Part shown: positions 17,876 through 28,244 of the stretch, piece after piece
Position numbering within the stretch: the first letter of the stretch is position 1
Layout: every line of letters starts with the position of its first letter
Assembly (NCBI RefSeq): GCF_005771635.1
Contig: NZ_VBWP01000002.1
Span: forward strand, 124,001 to 188,000
Reading direction: 5' to 3'
DNA: 64,000 nt
Origin: Culicoidibacter larvae
GTDB lineage: Bacteria > Bacillota_I > Bacilli_A > Culicoidibacterales > Culicoidibacteraceae
Translations under genes and position numbers: made by a program
Notes under the pieces: generated by a model
The model's input: the letters and a program-made list of their open reading frames with translations, nothing else
Told to the model about the DNA's origin: nothing
Databases searched by the model: none

Positions 17876-18562
17876 TTATACATATCCGCTTTCTTTTAAA
17901 CTAATATATGAATCATGCCCAATAATAATATGATCAAGGATTGGAATCCCTATAATATGCGAAGCCTCAATCAACTTTCTGGTAACTACAACATCATCTT
18001 CAGATGGTTCTGGATCACCCGAAGGATGGTTATGAATACAAATTATTGACGCTGCGCCAATACTGACAGCATAACGAAAAATATCCCTGCTATGGATCGA
18101 AACCGTATTAAGTCCGCCAGTATATAACGATTTCTTAGCTAGCAGATTATTACGAACATCTAGACCAACAACCCAAAATTGCTCCTGATCCATAAACTTA
18201 CAGGTATCATAAAATTGTTCAGCACAAGTTAATGGGTCACTGATTTTAATTGCTTGAACTCTATCTGTCTTGTATATACGTTTCCCAAGCTCAATAGCTG
18301 CCAAGATTGTAATTGCCTTTGATGTTCCAATTCCATGAATCTTTTCTAAATCTTGAATACTTAATTTACTAAGTCCTCTTAATCCACCAAAATGTTCAAC
18401 AGTTGTTCGAGCTAAATCAATAACCGAAGCTGACTTAGTTCCTGTCCGCAAAATAATTGCCAGTAATTCATATGTATTTAATGCTTCAACTCCATGAAAA
18501 AAACAACGCTCACGCGGATAATCACTGTAACCTAAACGTTTATCTACTTCCTTTACTACCAT
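17876..18562 (-). CDS. radC: RadC-family JAB domain protein
   Basis: 228 residues. A helix-hairpin-helix region (about 60-85, IHGIGTSKAITILAAIELG) precedes a JAB/MPN domain with the metal-binding H177-N-H179 and D190 of the HxH-x10-D pattern (HNHPSGDPEPSEDD). The family was linked to DNA repair, but that role has been questioned and the biochemical activity is unclear. The ATG at 18562 with GGAGG 9 bases upstream is used in place of a much longer open frame. It overlaps the end of the upstream peptidase gene by 7 bases. Confidence 0.92.
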   Translation of the reverse strand: MVVKEVDKRLGYSDYPRERCFFHGVEALNTYELLAIILRTGTKSASVIDLARTTVEHFGGLRGLSKLSIQDLEKIHGIGTSKAITILAAIELGKRIYKTDRVQAIKISDPLTCAEQFYDTCKFMDQEQFWVVGLDVRNNLLAKKSLYTGGLNTVSIHSRDIFRYAVSIGAASIICIHNHPSGDPEPSEDDVVVTRKLIEASHIIGIPILDHIIIGHDSYISLKESGYV

Positions 18563-18975
18563 ATTAATAAACCTCCTAGAATAAAAATATAGGCAATGGC
18601 CATCCCCGGAAAAAACGGTGCTGGTTGCTTCCGAAAAACATTTTGCCAAAACAATATCATTGTCAAAAGTATTGCTGAACCAAGCCAAAGCAAAAAGCGC
18701 CAATCAGCTATCAAAACAAAAACACTTACCCAAGCAAAAATATCGGCCTCGCCAAATGTCTTCAAACTTTTCTGCACAACGAAAAGCACAAGAAAAAGAA
18801 CTCCACCATATAATAGGGTTCCCCATAGTTGTTCAAATGCTCCATAAGTTGCCGCACAAAAAAGTAATGAATATAAAAGCCAATTATCAATTAATAATGT
18901 TTTCCAGTCCTGATATGCTGCAATAATGAGCAGCACAGCCATAGTCAATGCGAAAATCAACAACAATATTACCAC
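18556..18975 (-). CDS. A24-family (prepilin peptidase-like) membrane protease
   Basis: 139 residues, about five membrane helices. This is the catalytic half of a type IV prepilin leader peptidase without the N-terminal methylase domain. The first Asp lies in YQDWKTLLIDN (D23), and the GxGD site appears as GEAD (75-78), with Ala replacing the second Gly. No pilin or com genes are in the window, so the substrate is unknown. The first start codon is GTG at 18975; TTG codons a few triplets later have a better-placed AGGTGG, so the N-terminus is uncertain. It overlaps radC by 7 bases, so the two are one transcript. Confidence 0.75.
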   Translation of the reverse strand: MVILLLIFALTMAVLLIIAAYQDWKTLLIDNWLLYSLLFCAATYGAFEQLWGTLLYGGVLFLVLFVVQKSLKTFGEADIFAWVSVFVLIADWRFLLWLGSAILLTMILFWQNVFRKQPAPFFPGMAIAYIFILGGLLIW

Positions 18976-19001
18976 CTATATATCTTTTCGCAAAATAAAA
19001 T

Positions 19002-19027
19002 AAAAAACACTCATAAAGAGTGTTTTT
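19002..19027 (-). terminator. Terminator after the GNAT gene
   Basis: AAAAAACACTC and its complement around a 4-base loop; overlaps the stop codon of the gene at 19027 and ends in T-rich sequence on the minus strand. Confidence 0.85.
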
Positions 19028-19824
19028 TATAGTTCTACCATAATCCATTGTCCAATAGTATTAAAACCAACATCATGATAAAGTGCACCAGCATTAGGAT
19101 TATCATAAAACAAAACGAGTGATTGCAGTTTGCGCTGTTTAGCAACCGCCACCAGCTTTGAAAGTGTTGCTCGAGCGTATCCTTTTTGACGATATTCAAC
19201 ATCGGTAGCCACACCGACAACCATTGCTGAGTAAGGCGAAATTGCCGTAATTGTCGCTTGACTGACAAGTTTTTCATCCTGATAAATAACTGCACAATAT
19301 ACATTCTCAGCGGCAATATCATCCTGAAATTGTTGATAATCTTGTTCCTTTCGTTGAGTGCCAAAAATCTCTAACTGCATTGCAAAAATATCACCAACAA
19401 CTTTTCCATCTGCAAGTTGCACTGAATCAGCATTCTGAGTTTTCGCTTGTTCCACATCCAACACACATAAATATGTCGGTATTTCTTTCATAGTATCCGT
19501 CTGCATGAATGGTTTAAATCCCTGCCAAACATAATCCATAGCTGAAATATTTTTACCATTCCGGCCTGCCAAACATGCAGCAAACCCATCATAATCAACA
19601 AATTCAGTATTTTCCTTAGGAAAATATAGCACTATATTATCTTTATATAGCAAAACCGTAGCCATAATTCTTCCTTGATCAAGCTGCATCCAAATCGTCT
19701 GCAAATCATGATTTTCAGTACCAAAAGCCGCTAAATCACCGATATTAAAAGTATTATAGTCTAGCTCCTTCAACCAAAAATCATAAAGTATTTGTTCATC
19801 ATCTTTTGTTGCCATCCGAATCAT
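19027..19824 (-). CDS. GNAT-family N-acetyltransferase
   Basis: 265 residues. The C-terminal half is a recognisable GNAT domain: MVVGVATDVEYRQKGYARATLSKLVAVAKQ holds the acetyl-CoA loop (R/Q-x-x-G-x-A), and LFYDNPNAGALYHDVGFNTIGQW is the final motif B. The N-terminal half is a divergent second lobe, as in two-domain acetyltransferases of Bacilli. Substrate unknown. AGGAGG is 10 bases before the ATG. It appears to be transcribed alone. Confidence 0.82.
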   Translation of the reverse strand: MIRMATKDDEQILYDFWLKELDYNTFNIGDLAAFGTENHDLQTIWMQLDQGRIMATVLLYKDNIVLYFPKENTEFVDYDGFAACLAGRNGKNISAMDYVWQGFKPFMQTDTMKEIPTYLCVLDVEQAKTQNADSVQLADGKVVGDIFAMQLEIFGTQRKEQDYQQFQDDIAAENVYCAVIYQDEKLVSQATITAISPYSAMVVGVATDVEYRQKGYARATLSKLVAVAKQRKLQSLVLFYDNPNAGALYHDVGFNTIGQWIMVEL

Positions 19825-19885
19825 GATTACCGAACCTCCTTTTAAATATTATTCCCATTATACGGTTATTTTTATTAAAAGTAAA

Positions 19886-19918
19886 GCAAGAGCCGGGGGC
19901 GTGGCCCCCGGCTCTTGC
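19886..19918 (-). terminator. GC-rich terminator after valS
   Basis: A 15-bp stem (GCAAGAGCCGGGGGC type arm, 3-base loop). The minus-strand tail is only moderately T-rich, so termination relies on the strong stem. Confidence 0.75.
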
Positions 19919-19929
19919 CAGAATTTTTC

Positions 19930-22563
19930 CTATAAACTTTCCAAGCGAGTCAATGTAGTCTGGTAGCGCTGCTTGTAATCTTCCAGCTTTTCGCGCTCGG
20001 CAGCAATCTTAGCTTCCGGTGCCTTATTAACAAATCCCGGATTTGCCAGCATCTTTTCACCACGCTCAATTTCAGCCGTAAGCTTCTTCAACTCAGCTTG
20101 CAACTTTTCGCGTTCAGCATCAAGATCAACTAAGTCTGCCAATGGAATAAAGAGACTGAATGCTTTGCCGATTACCGTCGCCGCTTGCTCCGGTTCAGCC
20201 ACATCACTGCTGATAGTCAAACTGCTCGGATTCGCGAACCGCTCAATAAATGGCAATAATCCTGATAATTCATCAGCAATTGAATTGCTGGCAGTTTTAA
20301 TAATTATTGGCAACGCAGTGCTGTTACCAACCTCATATTCTTTACGAATACTTCGTACCCCGCGGATTAATTCCATCAAATACTCAGTATTTGCCACTGC
20401 TTGCTGATTACTCCATTCAGGATGAATTTCCGGCCAAGAAGCACGCATAATTGATACTTCCTTCTGATCAAGTTGTTGCCAAATTTCCTCAGTAACATAT
20501 GGCATAAACGGATGCATTAATTTTACAATCGCAGTTAATACGTAGTGCAACACTTGCTTAGTAACTATTTTCTGTGCTTCATCATCACCCTGTAAAATTG
20601 GTTTACTCAACTCAATATACCAGTCACAGAAATCATTCCAGATAAAGTTATACAGATAACGGCCTACTTCGCCAAACTCATATTTATCAGCATTGTAATT
20701 AATTGCTTCAATAGTTTGATTCAATTGTGTAAGAATCCACGAGTCAATATTTGAAAGTGATTCAATCTTAAACATGCCGTTAATACCCTCAGTATTCATT
20801 AAAACGTATCGCGAAGCATTCCAAATTTTATTGATAAAGTTCCAGGTTGCCTCAAGTTTTTCATGGCTATACCGTAAATCTTGTCCTGGAGATGTTGAAG
20901 TAACCAAGAAGTAACGCATGCTATCAGCACCATACTGTTCAATAACATCCATCGGATCAATTCCATTTCCTAATGACTTACTCATTTTCCGTCCGTCTTC
21001 AGCACGAATCAAACCATGAATCAATACATCATTAAACGGTCGCTGATCAGTAAATTCCAAACTTTGAAAAATCATTCGGCTTACCCAGAAGAAAATAATA
21101 TCATATCCGGTTGATAATGCATTAGTTGGGAAATAGCGGTTATAATCCACGGTTTCCTCTGGCCAGCCAAGCGTTGAGAACGGCCATAATGCTGATGAGA
21201 ACCAAGTATCGAGTACGTCGGTATCTTGGTTCCAGTCTTCACCATCAAGCGGTGGCTCCTCACCAACATACACATCACCATCACTGTTATACCATGCCGG
21301 GATTTGATGTCCCCACCAAAGTTGACGTGAAATACACCAGTCTTGAATATTGCCCATCCATTGTAAGAATGTACCTTCAAAACGGTCTGGGTAAAACTTA
21401 ACTTTATCATCACTGTTTTGATTAGCAATTGCTTGCTCTGCTAACTTGTCCATTTTAACAAACCATTGCAGAGATAAATACGGTTCAACAATTGCCCCGC
21501 TGCGTTCACTATGACCAACTGAATGAACATACGGTTCAACTGCAAGCAAAAGTCCCGCTTCTTTCATATCAGCCAAGAAAGTTTTTCGACACTCAAAACG
21601 ATCCATACCTTGATATTTTTTCGGAACCCATTCGTTAGCACTCATAGTTCCATCTAACTCCATAATAACCCGTTGCGGCACATTATGGCGTAACCCAACC
21701 TCATAATCATTCGGATCATGTGCCGGTGTAATTTTAACAACACCACTACCGAAATCAATATCAACATAATCATCAGCAATAACCGGAATTTCAACCTTGT
21801 TTCCCGGGTCAATTACTTTTCGACCAACCCATACTTTATAACGTTCATCCTTAGGGTTAACTGCTAAAGCACCATCACCAAAAATAGTTTCCGGACGCGT
21901 TGTCATAATTTCTAGATATTCATCAGGATTGTCAGCAGCAATATATTTAAAATAATGTTTTGCCCCTTCGATATCTTTATAGATAACTTCAATATTAGAC
22001 AAAGCTGTCTTTTGTGCCGGATCCCAACTGATAATCCGTTTACCACGATAAATCAGACCACGCTCATATAGGCCAACAAATACTTTACGTACTGCTTTTG
22101 AAAGTCCTTCATCTAAAGTAAAGCGCTCACGTGAATAATCAAGTGACAGACCAATCTGACGCCACTGGTCACGAATCGTCGCTGCATACTCTTCTTTCCA
22201 TTCCCAAACTTTACTGATAAAAGCTTCGCGGCCTAAATCATAGCGGCTGATACCTTGTTCACGCAACCGTTCTTCAACCTTAGCCTGAGTAGCAATTCCA
22301 GCATGATCCATTCCCGGTAAATAAAGCGCATCGAACCCCTGTAATCGTTTCATTCGAATAATTATATCTTGTAAACTAGTATCCCATGCATGACCTAAAT
22401 GTAATTTTCCGGTAACATTTGGCGGTGGAATAACAATAGTGAATGGCTCCTTACTGCTCGTATTATCAGCAGTAAAACAATCATTCTCAAGCCAGAAATC
22501 ATATTTGCCGGCCTCAACTTGTTTATGATCATATTTTGATGCGAGTTTCGTCACAACATTCAT
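19930..22563 (-). CDS. valS: Valyl-tRNA synthetase
   Basis: Charges tRNA-Val. Class Ia synthetase of about 877 residues. It has HIGH-type HLGHAW in [21 protein letters not shown] in [14 protein letters not shown], an editing domain between them ([10 protein letters not shown]), and a C-terminal coiled coil ([18 protein letters not shown] onward). The ATG at 22563 touches its GGAG; a GTG three codons later (22554) has ideal spacing and is an equally good start. Expression is governed by the T-box immediately upstream. Confidence 0.96.
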   Translation of the reverse strand: MNVVTKLASKYDHKQVEAGKYDFWLENDCFTADNTSSKEPFTIVIPPPNVTGKLHLGHAWDTSLQDIIIRMKRLQGFDALYLPGMDHAGIATQAKVEERLREQGISRYDLGREAFISKVWEWKEEYAATIRDQWRQIGLSLDYSRERFTLDEGLSKAVRKVFVGLYERGLIYRGKRIISWDPAQKTALSNIEVIYKDIEGAKHYFKYIAADNPDEYLEIMTTRPETIFGDGALAVNPKDERYKVWVGRKVIDPGNKVEIPVIADDYVDIDFGSGVVKITPAHDPNDYEVGLRHNVPQRVIMELDGTMSANEWVPKKYQGMDRFECRKTFLADMKEAGLLLAVEPYVHSVGHSERSGAIVEPYLSLQWFVKMDKLAEQAIANQNSDDKVKFYPDRFEGTFLQWMGNIQDWCISRQLWWGHQIPAWYNSDGDVYVGEEPPLDGEDWNQDTDVLDTWFSSALWPFSTLGWPEETVDYNRYFPTNALSTGYDIIFFWVSRMIFQSLEFTDQRPFNDVLIHGLIRAEDGRKMSKSLGNGIDPMDVIEQYGADSMRYFLVTSTSPGQDLRYSHEKLEATWNFINKIWNASRYVLMNTEGINGMFKIESLSNIDSWILTQLNQTIEAINYNADKYEFGEVGRYLYNFIWNDFCDWYIELSKPILQGDDEAQKIVTKQVLHYVLTAIVKLMHPFMPYVTEEIWQQLDQKEVSIMRASWPEIHPEWSNQQAVANTEYLMELIRGVRSIRKEYEVGNSTALPIIIKTASNSIADELSGLLPFIERFANPSSLTISSDVAEPEQAATVIGKAFSLFIPLADLVDLDAEREKLQAELKKLTAEIERGEKMLANPGFVNKAPEAKIAAEREKLEDYKQRYQTTLTRLESL

Positions 22564-22580
22564 CTCCTTTTGGTTTAAAT

Positions 22581-22829
22581 AAAAAAAACGTTCCTTGCGT
22601 GTTAAACACACAAGGAACGAAATAAATTCCGCGGTACCATCCTCATTCACTCAATATTCTGAGTCCACCTTCATTCATGTTAACGCCATCAACGATTTTC
22701 CCTACTGCAATGTTCAGGAAAACAACTCCCAAGCTACCCGTTCAGTACAAAGTTGTTGAAAGCTTTCAGCCGCCGACCTTCAATCTCTAAATTCAACTAA
22801 ACATACGAACTCCTCTTGTTCACAGTCTT
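22581..22829 (-). promoter_or_regulatory. T-box riboswitch of valS
   Basis: Minus-strand leader with the conserved T-box AGGATGGTACCGCGG (core at 22629-22639), which pairs with the uncharged tRNA acceptor end. It is followed by the terminator CGTTCCTTG...CAAGGAACG with T8 (22581-22619). Stem I shows AGAGATTGAAGGTCGGCGG. A GUU triplet at about 22724-22726, in GGGAGUUGUUUUCC opposite an AGGA strand, is a reasonable Val specifier; this placement is inferred by hand folding. Confidence 0.9.
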
Positions 22830-22836
22830 TATAATT

Positions 22837-22865
22837 ATTATACATATTTCATTCCTGCTTGGCAA
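22837..22865 (-). promoter_or_regulatory. Promoter of the valS leader
   Basis: TTGCCA (22860-22865), 17 bases, TATAAT (22837-22842) on the minus strand, ending next to the ZIP gene. Confidence 0.75.
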
Positions 22866-22875
22866 CACTAAGATA

Positions 22876-23679
22876 TTACCCAAGCAGCACATCCATAGAC
22901 ATCATGACAACAAAACCTACCATTGTCATCAGCGTTGCCATATCAGTATTCTCAGCTGCTTGTGATTCAGGAATTAATTCCTCAACCACAACAAAAATCA
23001 TTGCTCCGGCAGCAAATGCTAATGCGAAAGGCAGAATCGCTGACATCTGACTTACAAGCAATGCTCCGATAACTGCCGCAACCGGTTCAACAGCACCAGA
23101 AAATTGTCCGTACATAAAAGCTTTACCGCGACTCATTCCTTCCCGGTACAACGGCGCTGAAACTGCCGTCCCCTCAGGAAAATTCTGCAGTCCAATACCT
23201 ATTGCTAAACCAACTGCGGCAGCAAATACTGCCGGACTCGGATTAATAGCTAAAGCACCAAAGGCAACTCCAACAGCCAGTCCCTCCGGAATATTATGCA
23301 AAGTAATTGCACTCACAAGCAAAATGCTGCGATGCCAGCTCGTTTTCACACCCTCAGCTTTCTTACCAAATAAATGCATATGGGGAATAACTTTATCTAA
23401 CCCCCATAAAAATACACCACCAGCCAAAAAACCAAAAATAACTTGCCAAAATGCGCCGCTTTCTTCAACTTGTCCGATCGCCGGCAAAAGCAAGGACCAA
23501 ATGCTCGCAGCAATCATAATACCGGCAGCAAATCCCAGCATCGCATCTAACACTTTCCGATTAATATTTTTAAAGAAAAAAATGAGCGATGCACCTAGAG
23601 CTGTAACACCCCAGGTAAATAATCCTGCCAACAAAGCCAACAATATTGGTGGCAATGCAATCATCCAATCTAAATTCAT
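22876..23679 (-). CDS. ZIP-family divalent metal transporter
   Basis: 267 residues, eight membrane helices. Helix IV carries HNIPEG and helix V has QNFPEG, the paired metal-site motifs of bacterial ZIP proteins (GufA/ZupT type), which import Zn2+ or other divalent ions. The second motif has Gln where many have His. AAGGAG is 8 bases before the ATG. The DtxR-family regulator gene lies just upstream on the same strand. A half site TTTAGTT (about 23733-23739) before this gene resembles half of the palindromes at that regulator. Confidence 0.9.
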   Translation of the reverse strand: MNLDWMIALPPILLALLAGLFTWGVTALGASLIFFFKNINRKVLDAMLGFAAGIMIAASIWSLLLPAIGQVEESGAFWQVIFGFLAGGVFLWGLDKVIPHMHLFGKKAEGVKTSWHRSILLVSAITLHNIPEGLAVGVAFGALAINPSPAVFAAAVGLAIGIGLQNFPEGTAVSAPLYREGMSRGKAFMYGQFSGAVEPVAAVIGALLVSQMSAILPFALAFAAGAMIFVVVEELIPESQAAENTDMATLMTMVGFVVMMSMDVLLG

Positions 23680-23763
23680 TATAATAACTCCTTACTATAT
23701 TTTTTTCAAATTACCTTAACTCGCAGATAATTAACTAAAATCCTTTATGCGAAAAGGTGTTTC

Positions 23764-24432
23764 TTATTGATATATCCGCAACTGCCAGCCATCCTGTAAG
23801 TACGCCGGTATAACAATTAATTTTTCATCATCAGTTTTCAAAATACAAGTACCATCATTAAGTCGCTCGCTCACCTTTATAAACCGTGGCGATTCATTAA
23901 TATTCAACATTGCCAAATAACTCTGTCCCTCAAGACTGATCGACAAAACCTCCGCGCGAACATCACTGGCGATGTTCGCCAAACTCACCTCATGCTGAGT
24001 TTCAGACCAAAAGATATGTTTAGGAATCAAGGTTCCATGCGGACAACGTTCCGGATAATCCAAAAAAGCATATAGGCGTTCAATTAATTTTGGTGAAGCG
24101 GAATGCTCTAAAATCTCAGCTTCCTCATGCACCTCTTCAAGCTGGTAACCAATTTTTTGTACCAAAAAAGTCTCCCATACACGATGCGACTTCAAAATGA
24201 ATTGTGCTTCATGAAAGCCTTCTTTAGTCAGGCGAACACCTTTGTAGCTTTCAAAAATAACCAGATTTTTTTTTGCCAGCCGTTTCACCATCCCATTAAC
24301 AGTTGCCGGAGCATGTTCAAGATTTTCCGACAATGCCTTAAAACTAATCATCTCGCCATCATTTTTCTTCTGCAACGAATAAATCGCCTTAATATAATCC
24401 TGCTCACTTTTTGATAACTTTTCAATACTCAT
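23764..24432 (-). CDS. DtxR/MntR-family metal-dependent repressor
   Basis: 222 residues. Winged helix at about 1-65 (SEQDYIKAIYSLQ, APATVNGMVKRLAKKNLV), dimerisation and metal-binding region (EEVHEEAEILEHSASPKLIERLYAFLDYPERCPHG), and a C-terminal FeoA/SH3-like domain. It is longer than MntR and closer to IdeR/DtxR layout. The metal could be Mn2+ or Fe2+; sequence does not settle it. The ATG at 24432 with AGGTGA is chosen. Two TTTAGN6CTAAA-type palindromes overlap or flank its promoter, implying autoregulation, and the ZIP transporter next door is a likely target. Confidence 0.9.
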   Translation of the reverse strand: MSIEKLSKSEQDYIKAIYSLQKKNDGEMISFKALSENLEHAPATVNGMVKRLAKKNLVIFESYKGVRLTKEGFHEAQFILKSHRVWETFLVQKIGYQLEEVHEEAEILEHSASPKLIERLYAFLDYPERCPHGTLIPKHIFWSETQHEVSLANIASDVRAEVLSISLEGQSYLAMLNINESPRFIKVSERLNDGTCILKTDDEKLIVIPAYLQDGWQLRIYQ

Positions 24433-24449
24433 ATTTATCACCTGAAAAT

Positions 24450-24508
24450 ATTTTAGCACAAACTAAATATTTTATCAAATATAATGATTATTTTTAGTTT
24501 AAACTAAA
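24450..24508 (-). promoter_or_regulatory. Promoter and twin palindromic operators of the DtxR-family gene
   Basis: TTGATA (24473-24478), 17 bases, TAAAAT (24450-24455). Operator 1 is the perfect palindrome TTTAGTTTAAACTAAA (24493-24508), upstream of the -35. Operator 2, TTTAGCACAAACTAAA (24452-24467), covers the -10 and spacer. Their centres are 41 bp apart, close to four helical turns. Confidence 0.7.
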
Positions 24509-24521
24509 TAGATGAATAAAT

Positions 24522-24547
24522 AAAAAAGCGTCTTACGACGCTTTTTT
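24522..24547 (-). terminator. Terminator after the gene at 24552
   Basis: AAAAAAGCGTC and its complement around a 4-base loop with T-rich flanks; lies just past the stop at 24552. Confidence 0.88.
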
Positions 24548-24551
24548 CATT

Positions 24552-25139
24552 TTATTTTACATACCGTTTTACTCTGCGGCCACCAACCATTTTGTACTGT
24601 GCATGCCCGCTAGCAGACACCTCATCAGTTGCATCAGCATTAATCAAAGCGGCTTTCTTTTTACCGCCCTTTGTTGCTAACAAACCAATAACACATAAAA
24701 GAACAATAACCATTGGTACTACAGTCATTAAAATCTGCATAATCCAACTGCTAATAAATGTTTGAGTGATTGAATTAAAGTTCCATAATAAAATAATTGA
24801 ACCAATGCCAATACACTCCAAGGCAACGGCAACAAACAATGCACCAAGAATTTTATTTCCATAACGGCTCAGCATAGTAATTAAAGCAAAAATAAAAATT
24901 GCTAAAATCGCTGTACCGCCAAATAAGGCAATGTTAATTCCAAAATCAATATATGATTGTGTTAACTGAGTATAAATATCAGGACCATATATTTGCGACA
25001 AATCCATTCCGGCATACTGTTCGAATTGAGCCAAAAAGCTTTGCAATCCACTAATTAAAGTGAAAAGCTGGGTTGACATATACATTGACATAAACAAAGA
25101 TCCGGTCAATGCAATTGCTGTTAAAATAATTTTTTTCAT
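24552..25139 (-). CDS. Small membrane protein, unknown function
   Basis: 195 residues with four membrane helices: a signal-like first helix (1-30), then helices at about 68-90, 97-120 and 132-155. An extracellular segment (about 33-65, FEQYAGMDLSQIYGPD) and a basic cytosolic tail ending KMVGGRRVKRYVK complete it. I recognise no family. It follows engB by 34 bases and may be read from the same transcript. Confidence 0.7.
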   Translation of the reverse strand: MKKIILTAIALTGSLFMSMYMSTQLFTLISGLQSFLAQFEQYAGMDLSQIYGPDIYTQLTQSYIDFGINIALFGGTAILAIFIFALITMLSRYGNKILGALFVAVALECIGIGSIILLWNFNSITQTFISSWIMQILMTVVPMVIVLLCVIGLLATKGGKKKAALINADATDEVSASGHAQYKMVGGRRVKRYVK

Positions 25140-25173
25140 TTGTAAATCGCTCCAGTCTTAGGCCTGTTGCCCC

Positions 25174-25755
25174 TTATAAAAAACTTTCAATAGCAGACCA
25201 TACAGCTATTTTACCAGTTTTATCCACAGATGAAAAGGGAATTAGTTTATCATCACCATGAAGTTTTAAAGTCTCACGAATCATTTTTTCATGTTTCGCA
25301 CGATGGGTCTTCCCGATTTTATCAACCTTGGTTGCAATAACGATTACCGGCACATCATAATACTTAAAGAAATTATACATTAAAACATCATCTTCAGTTG
25401 GCTTATGGCGAAAATCAACTAAAAGACATGCTACCCGCAATTCTTCCCGGCTGGTAATATATTCTTCAATCATTTTGCCAAAAGCTTCACGTTGCTTTTT
25501 TGAAACCTTTGCATATCCATATCCTGGCACATCAACAAAATAAAAACGTTCATTAATATGGTAGAAATTCAGCGTTTGTGTTTTTCCGGGGCGCGAAGAA
25601 ATCCGTGCCAAAGAACTATTATTCAATAAAGCATTGATACATGATGACTTACCAACATTTGAGCGCCCGGCAAGCATAATTTCAGCTTGTTGTCCCGGCG
25701 GATATTGGTCTGCCCGCACCGCACTTAATGCATACGCCGATGATGTAATTTTCAT
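25174..25755 (-). CDS. engB: Ribosome biogenesis GTPase EngB/YsxC
   Basis: 193-residue TRAFAC GTPase needed for 50S assembly. G1 GRSNVGKSS (30-38), G2 GKTQT, G3 DVPGYG and G4 TKVD are intact. It follows lon as in Bacillus (lonA-ysxC). A terminator lies between lon and this gene, so it may have its own start point. Confidence 0.95.
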   Translation of the reverse strand: MKITSSAYALSAVRADQYPPGQQAEIMLAGRSNVGKSSCINALLNNSSLARISSRPGKTQTLNFYHINERFYFVDVPGYGYAKVSKKQREAFGKMIEEYITSREELRVACLLVDFRHKPTEDDVLMYNFFKYYDVPVIVIATKVDKIGKTHRAKHEKMIRETLKLHGDDKLIPFSSVDKTGKIAVWSAIESFL

Positions 25756-25841
25756 TGCGTTCGCCTCCCTTAAATAAATCCTTACCTATTATACCATTCC
25801 ATTTGCTGATTTGGCAACAAACCCCTTATTCGGGAGAAAAT

Positions 25842-25874
25842 AAAAAAGGCCGCAGCGCGGCGCTGCAGCCTTTT
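25842..25874 (-). terminator. Terminator after lon
   Basis: GC-rich hairpin AAGGC(TG)CAGCGC type with a minus-strand T6 tail, 6 bases past the lon stop. Confidence 0.85.
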
Positions 25875-25879
25875 CTCAA

Positions 25880-28204
25880 TTATTTATTATCTGCGAAGAC
25901 ATATGGTAAAACTTCATCCATATGGCTCACTGGAATAATTGTTAAATGTTCTTTAACAACTTCAGGAATATCATCAAGATCGCGTTCATTTTCTTTTGGA
26001 ATTAAAATTGTTTTTAAGCCTGAGCGGTGTGCCGCCATACTTTTTTCTTTTAATCCACCAATTGGCAGGATATTACCACGTAAAGTAATCTCTCCAGTCA
26101 TACCAACATCTTTACGAACTTTACGATTCGACAATGCTGAAATAATCGCGGTTGCCAAAGCAGCTCCGGCTGACGGGCCATCTTTTGGCACTGCTCCTTC
26201 CGGAACATGAATATGAATCGTATTTTCTTCAAATATTTTTTCATCAATACCAAGCATTTTAGCTCTTGATTTGACATAACTCATTGCTGCTTGCGCAGAC
26301 TCTTTCATAACGTCACCAAGTTGACCAGTAAGCACAACTTGCTCACGTCCTTTATAATAAGTAACTTCAATCGAAAGAATATCGCCGCCAAACTGAGTAT
26401 ATGCTAAGCCGGTAACAACCCCTACTTGGTTTGTTTTTTCAGCGCTGCTGTATTTAAATTTAGTTTTACCTAAATACTCAGCAACATTTTTAGTTGTCAC
26501 TTTAACAACAGTATCCGGATTTTCTAACAGTTCCTTAGCCACCTTACGACAAATTGTTGCCAATTCACGCTCTAAGGCACGAACCCCAGCTTCACGAGTA
26601 TACTCGCGAACAATTTTTAACAAGGCAGTTTTTTGGAACGACAATTGTTTCTTAGTTAAACCATGACGTTCTAAAGTTTTAGGAATCAAATGATTTCTGG
26701 CTATTTCTACTTTTTCATCCTCAGTATAGCTACCAAGTTCGATAATTTCCATCCGATCATAGAGTGGATGCGGGATACCTTCATAGTAGTTAGCTGTGGC
26801 AATAAAGAATACATTTGATAAATCAACCGGCTCCTCAATGTAGTGATCATTGAACGCTGTGTTTTGTTCAGGGTCCAATACCTCAAGCAAAGCACTGGTC
26901 GGATCACCACGGAAGTCGCTTGCCATTTTATCAATCTCATCTAGCAAAATAACCGGGTTCATGCTACCAGCTTTTTTCAGTGATTGAATCACTTTCCCTG
27001 GCATTGAACCAATATAAGTCCGACGATGTCCGCGAATTTCCGCTTCATCGCGAACGCCACCAAGGGCAATTTTTACATAGTTGCGGTTCAGAGCACGTGC
27101 AACCGAGCGCACCAATGATGTTTTACCAACACCCGGAGGCCCTACTAAACAAAGGATTGCTCCTTTATTTGAACCGGTTAATTTCTTAACCGCCAAGAAC
27201 TCAAGAATCCGTTCTTTTACTTTTTGCAAACCATAGTGATCAGCATCAAGAATATCTTTGGCTTCTTTTATTTCAAACTCATCTGGCGTAAATGTACCCC
27301 ATGGTAATGAAAGTACCCAATCAATATAGGTACGGATAATACCACTCTCACTTGAAGCAGCCGGAACCATTTCAAAACGAGTTAATTCATCTAATAATTT
27401 TTCACGAATATAATCTGGAGCATCAAGTGCCTCAATTTCTTCACGAAGCATATCAGAATCTTTTTCACGTGAATTTTTATCACCTAACTCCTCGCGAATA
27501 GCGCGAAGTTTTTCACGAAGATAGTATTCTTTTTGTGATTGGTCAAAAGCCTCTCTGACATCACGCTCAATTTTTTCTTCCAATTGTGCCACTTCAATCT
27601 CTGCATGAATGTCTTTTATAATCATTAAAAGACGTTCATTCACTGCCAATGTTTCCACATATTTTTGCTTACGTTCAATTGGCATCGGCAAATGGAATGC
27701 AATAACATCAGCTAATTGTCCGGCGGTATGTCCGCGCGAAACTAAATCAAGTAAGTATTGTGTTGGTTTTGCTCCAGTTTGAATATAAGATTCAAGGGCG
27801 GCAATCCCTTGGCGCAACAGTGCCATTTCTTCGTTGTTATCAATTTCGATATCAGTGAGTTCTTCACCGTTTACAACAAAAACATTTACTTCTTCTAAGT
27901 ATTTATCAATGCGGACCCGAGAAAGCACTTCGACCGAAATACGAATTCCATCATTTTGAATAACCGTTGACATTTTAATGCGACCGATAACCCCATATTC
28001 ATATATATCTGCCGGAACAACAGTATCAACAAGCGGATCTTTTTGACTTGAAAGAATAACGTATCCTTCATATTGTTCCAGTGCAAGCTTTACAGCCTGA
28101 ACCGAAACATCTCTGCCAATATCAATTTTCAACTCGTTATTCGGTAAAGCTATGATTCCGCGAGTTGCAATTAAAGGTAGTGTTCTCATTTTTTGAGTAT
28201 CCAT
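25880..28204 (-). CDS. lon: ATP-dependent protease Lon
   Basis: 774 residues, the length of B. subtilis LonA. N-terminal substrate domain (1-200), AAA+ domain with Walker [10 protein letters not shown] near residue 355 and Walker [11 protein letters not shown], and a C-terminal protease domain with the catalytic Ser in PKDGPSAG and Lys in [10 protein letters not shown]. It degrades damaged and regulatory proteins in the cytosol. It lies next to clpX and tig, a conserved protein quality control cluster. Confidence 0.97.
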   Translation of the reverse strand: MDTQKMRTLPLIATRGIIALPNNELKIDIGRDVSVQAVKLALEQYEGYVILSSQKDPLVDTVVPADIYEYGVIGRIKMSTVIQNDGIRISVEVLSRVRIDKYLEEVNVFVVNGEELTDIEIDNNEEMALLRQGIAALESYIQTGAKPTQYLLDLVSRGHTAGQLADVIAFHLPMPIERKQKYVETLAVNERLLMIIKDIHAEIEVAQLEEKIERDVREAFDQSQKEYYLREKLRAIREELGDKNSREKDSDMLREEIEALDAPDYIREKLLDELTRFEMVPAASSESGIIRTYIDWVLSLPWGTFTPDEFEIKEAKDILDADHYGLQKVKERILEFLAVKKLTGSNKGAILCLVGPPGVGKTSLVRSVARALNRNYVKIALGGVRDEAEIRGHRRTYIGSMPGKVIQSLKKAGSMNPVILLDEIDKMASDFRGDPTSALLEVLDPEQNTAFNDHYIEEPVDLSNVFFIATANYYEGIPHPLYDRMEIIELGSYTEDEKVEIARNHLIPKTLERHGLTKKQLSFQKTALLKIVREYTREAGVRALERELATICRKVAKELLENPDTVVKVTTKNVAEYLGKTKFKYSSAEKTNQVGVVTGLAYTQFGGDILSIEVTYYKGREQVVLTGQLGDVMKESAQAAMSYVKSRAKMLGIDEKIFEENTIHIHVPEGAVPKDGPSAGAALATAIISALSNRKVRKDVGMTGEITLRGNILPIGGLKEKSMAAHRSGLKTILIPKENERDLDDIPEVVKEHLTIIPVSHMDEVLPYVFADNK

Positions 28205-28244
28205 GAGCTTTTCCTCCTATTTTCTTTTCTATTATTATTTTGCA

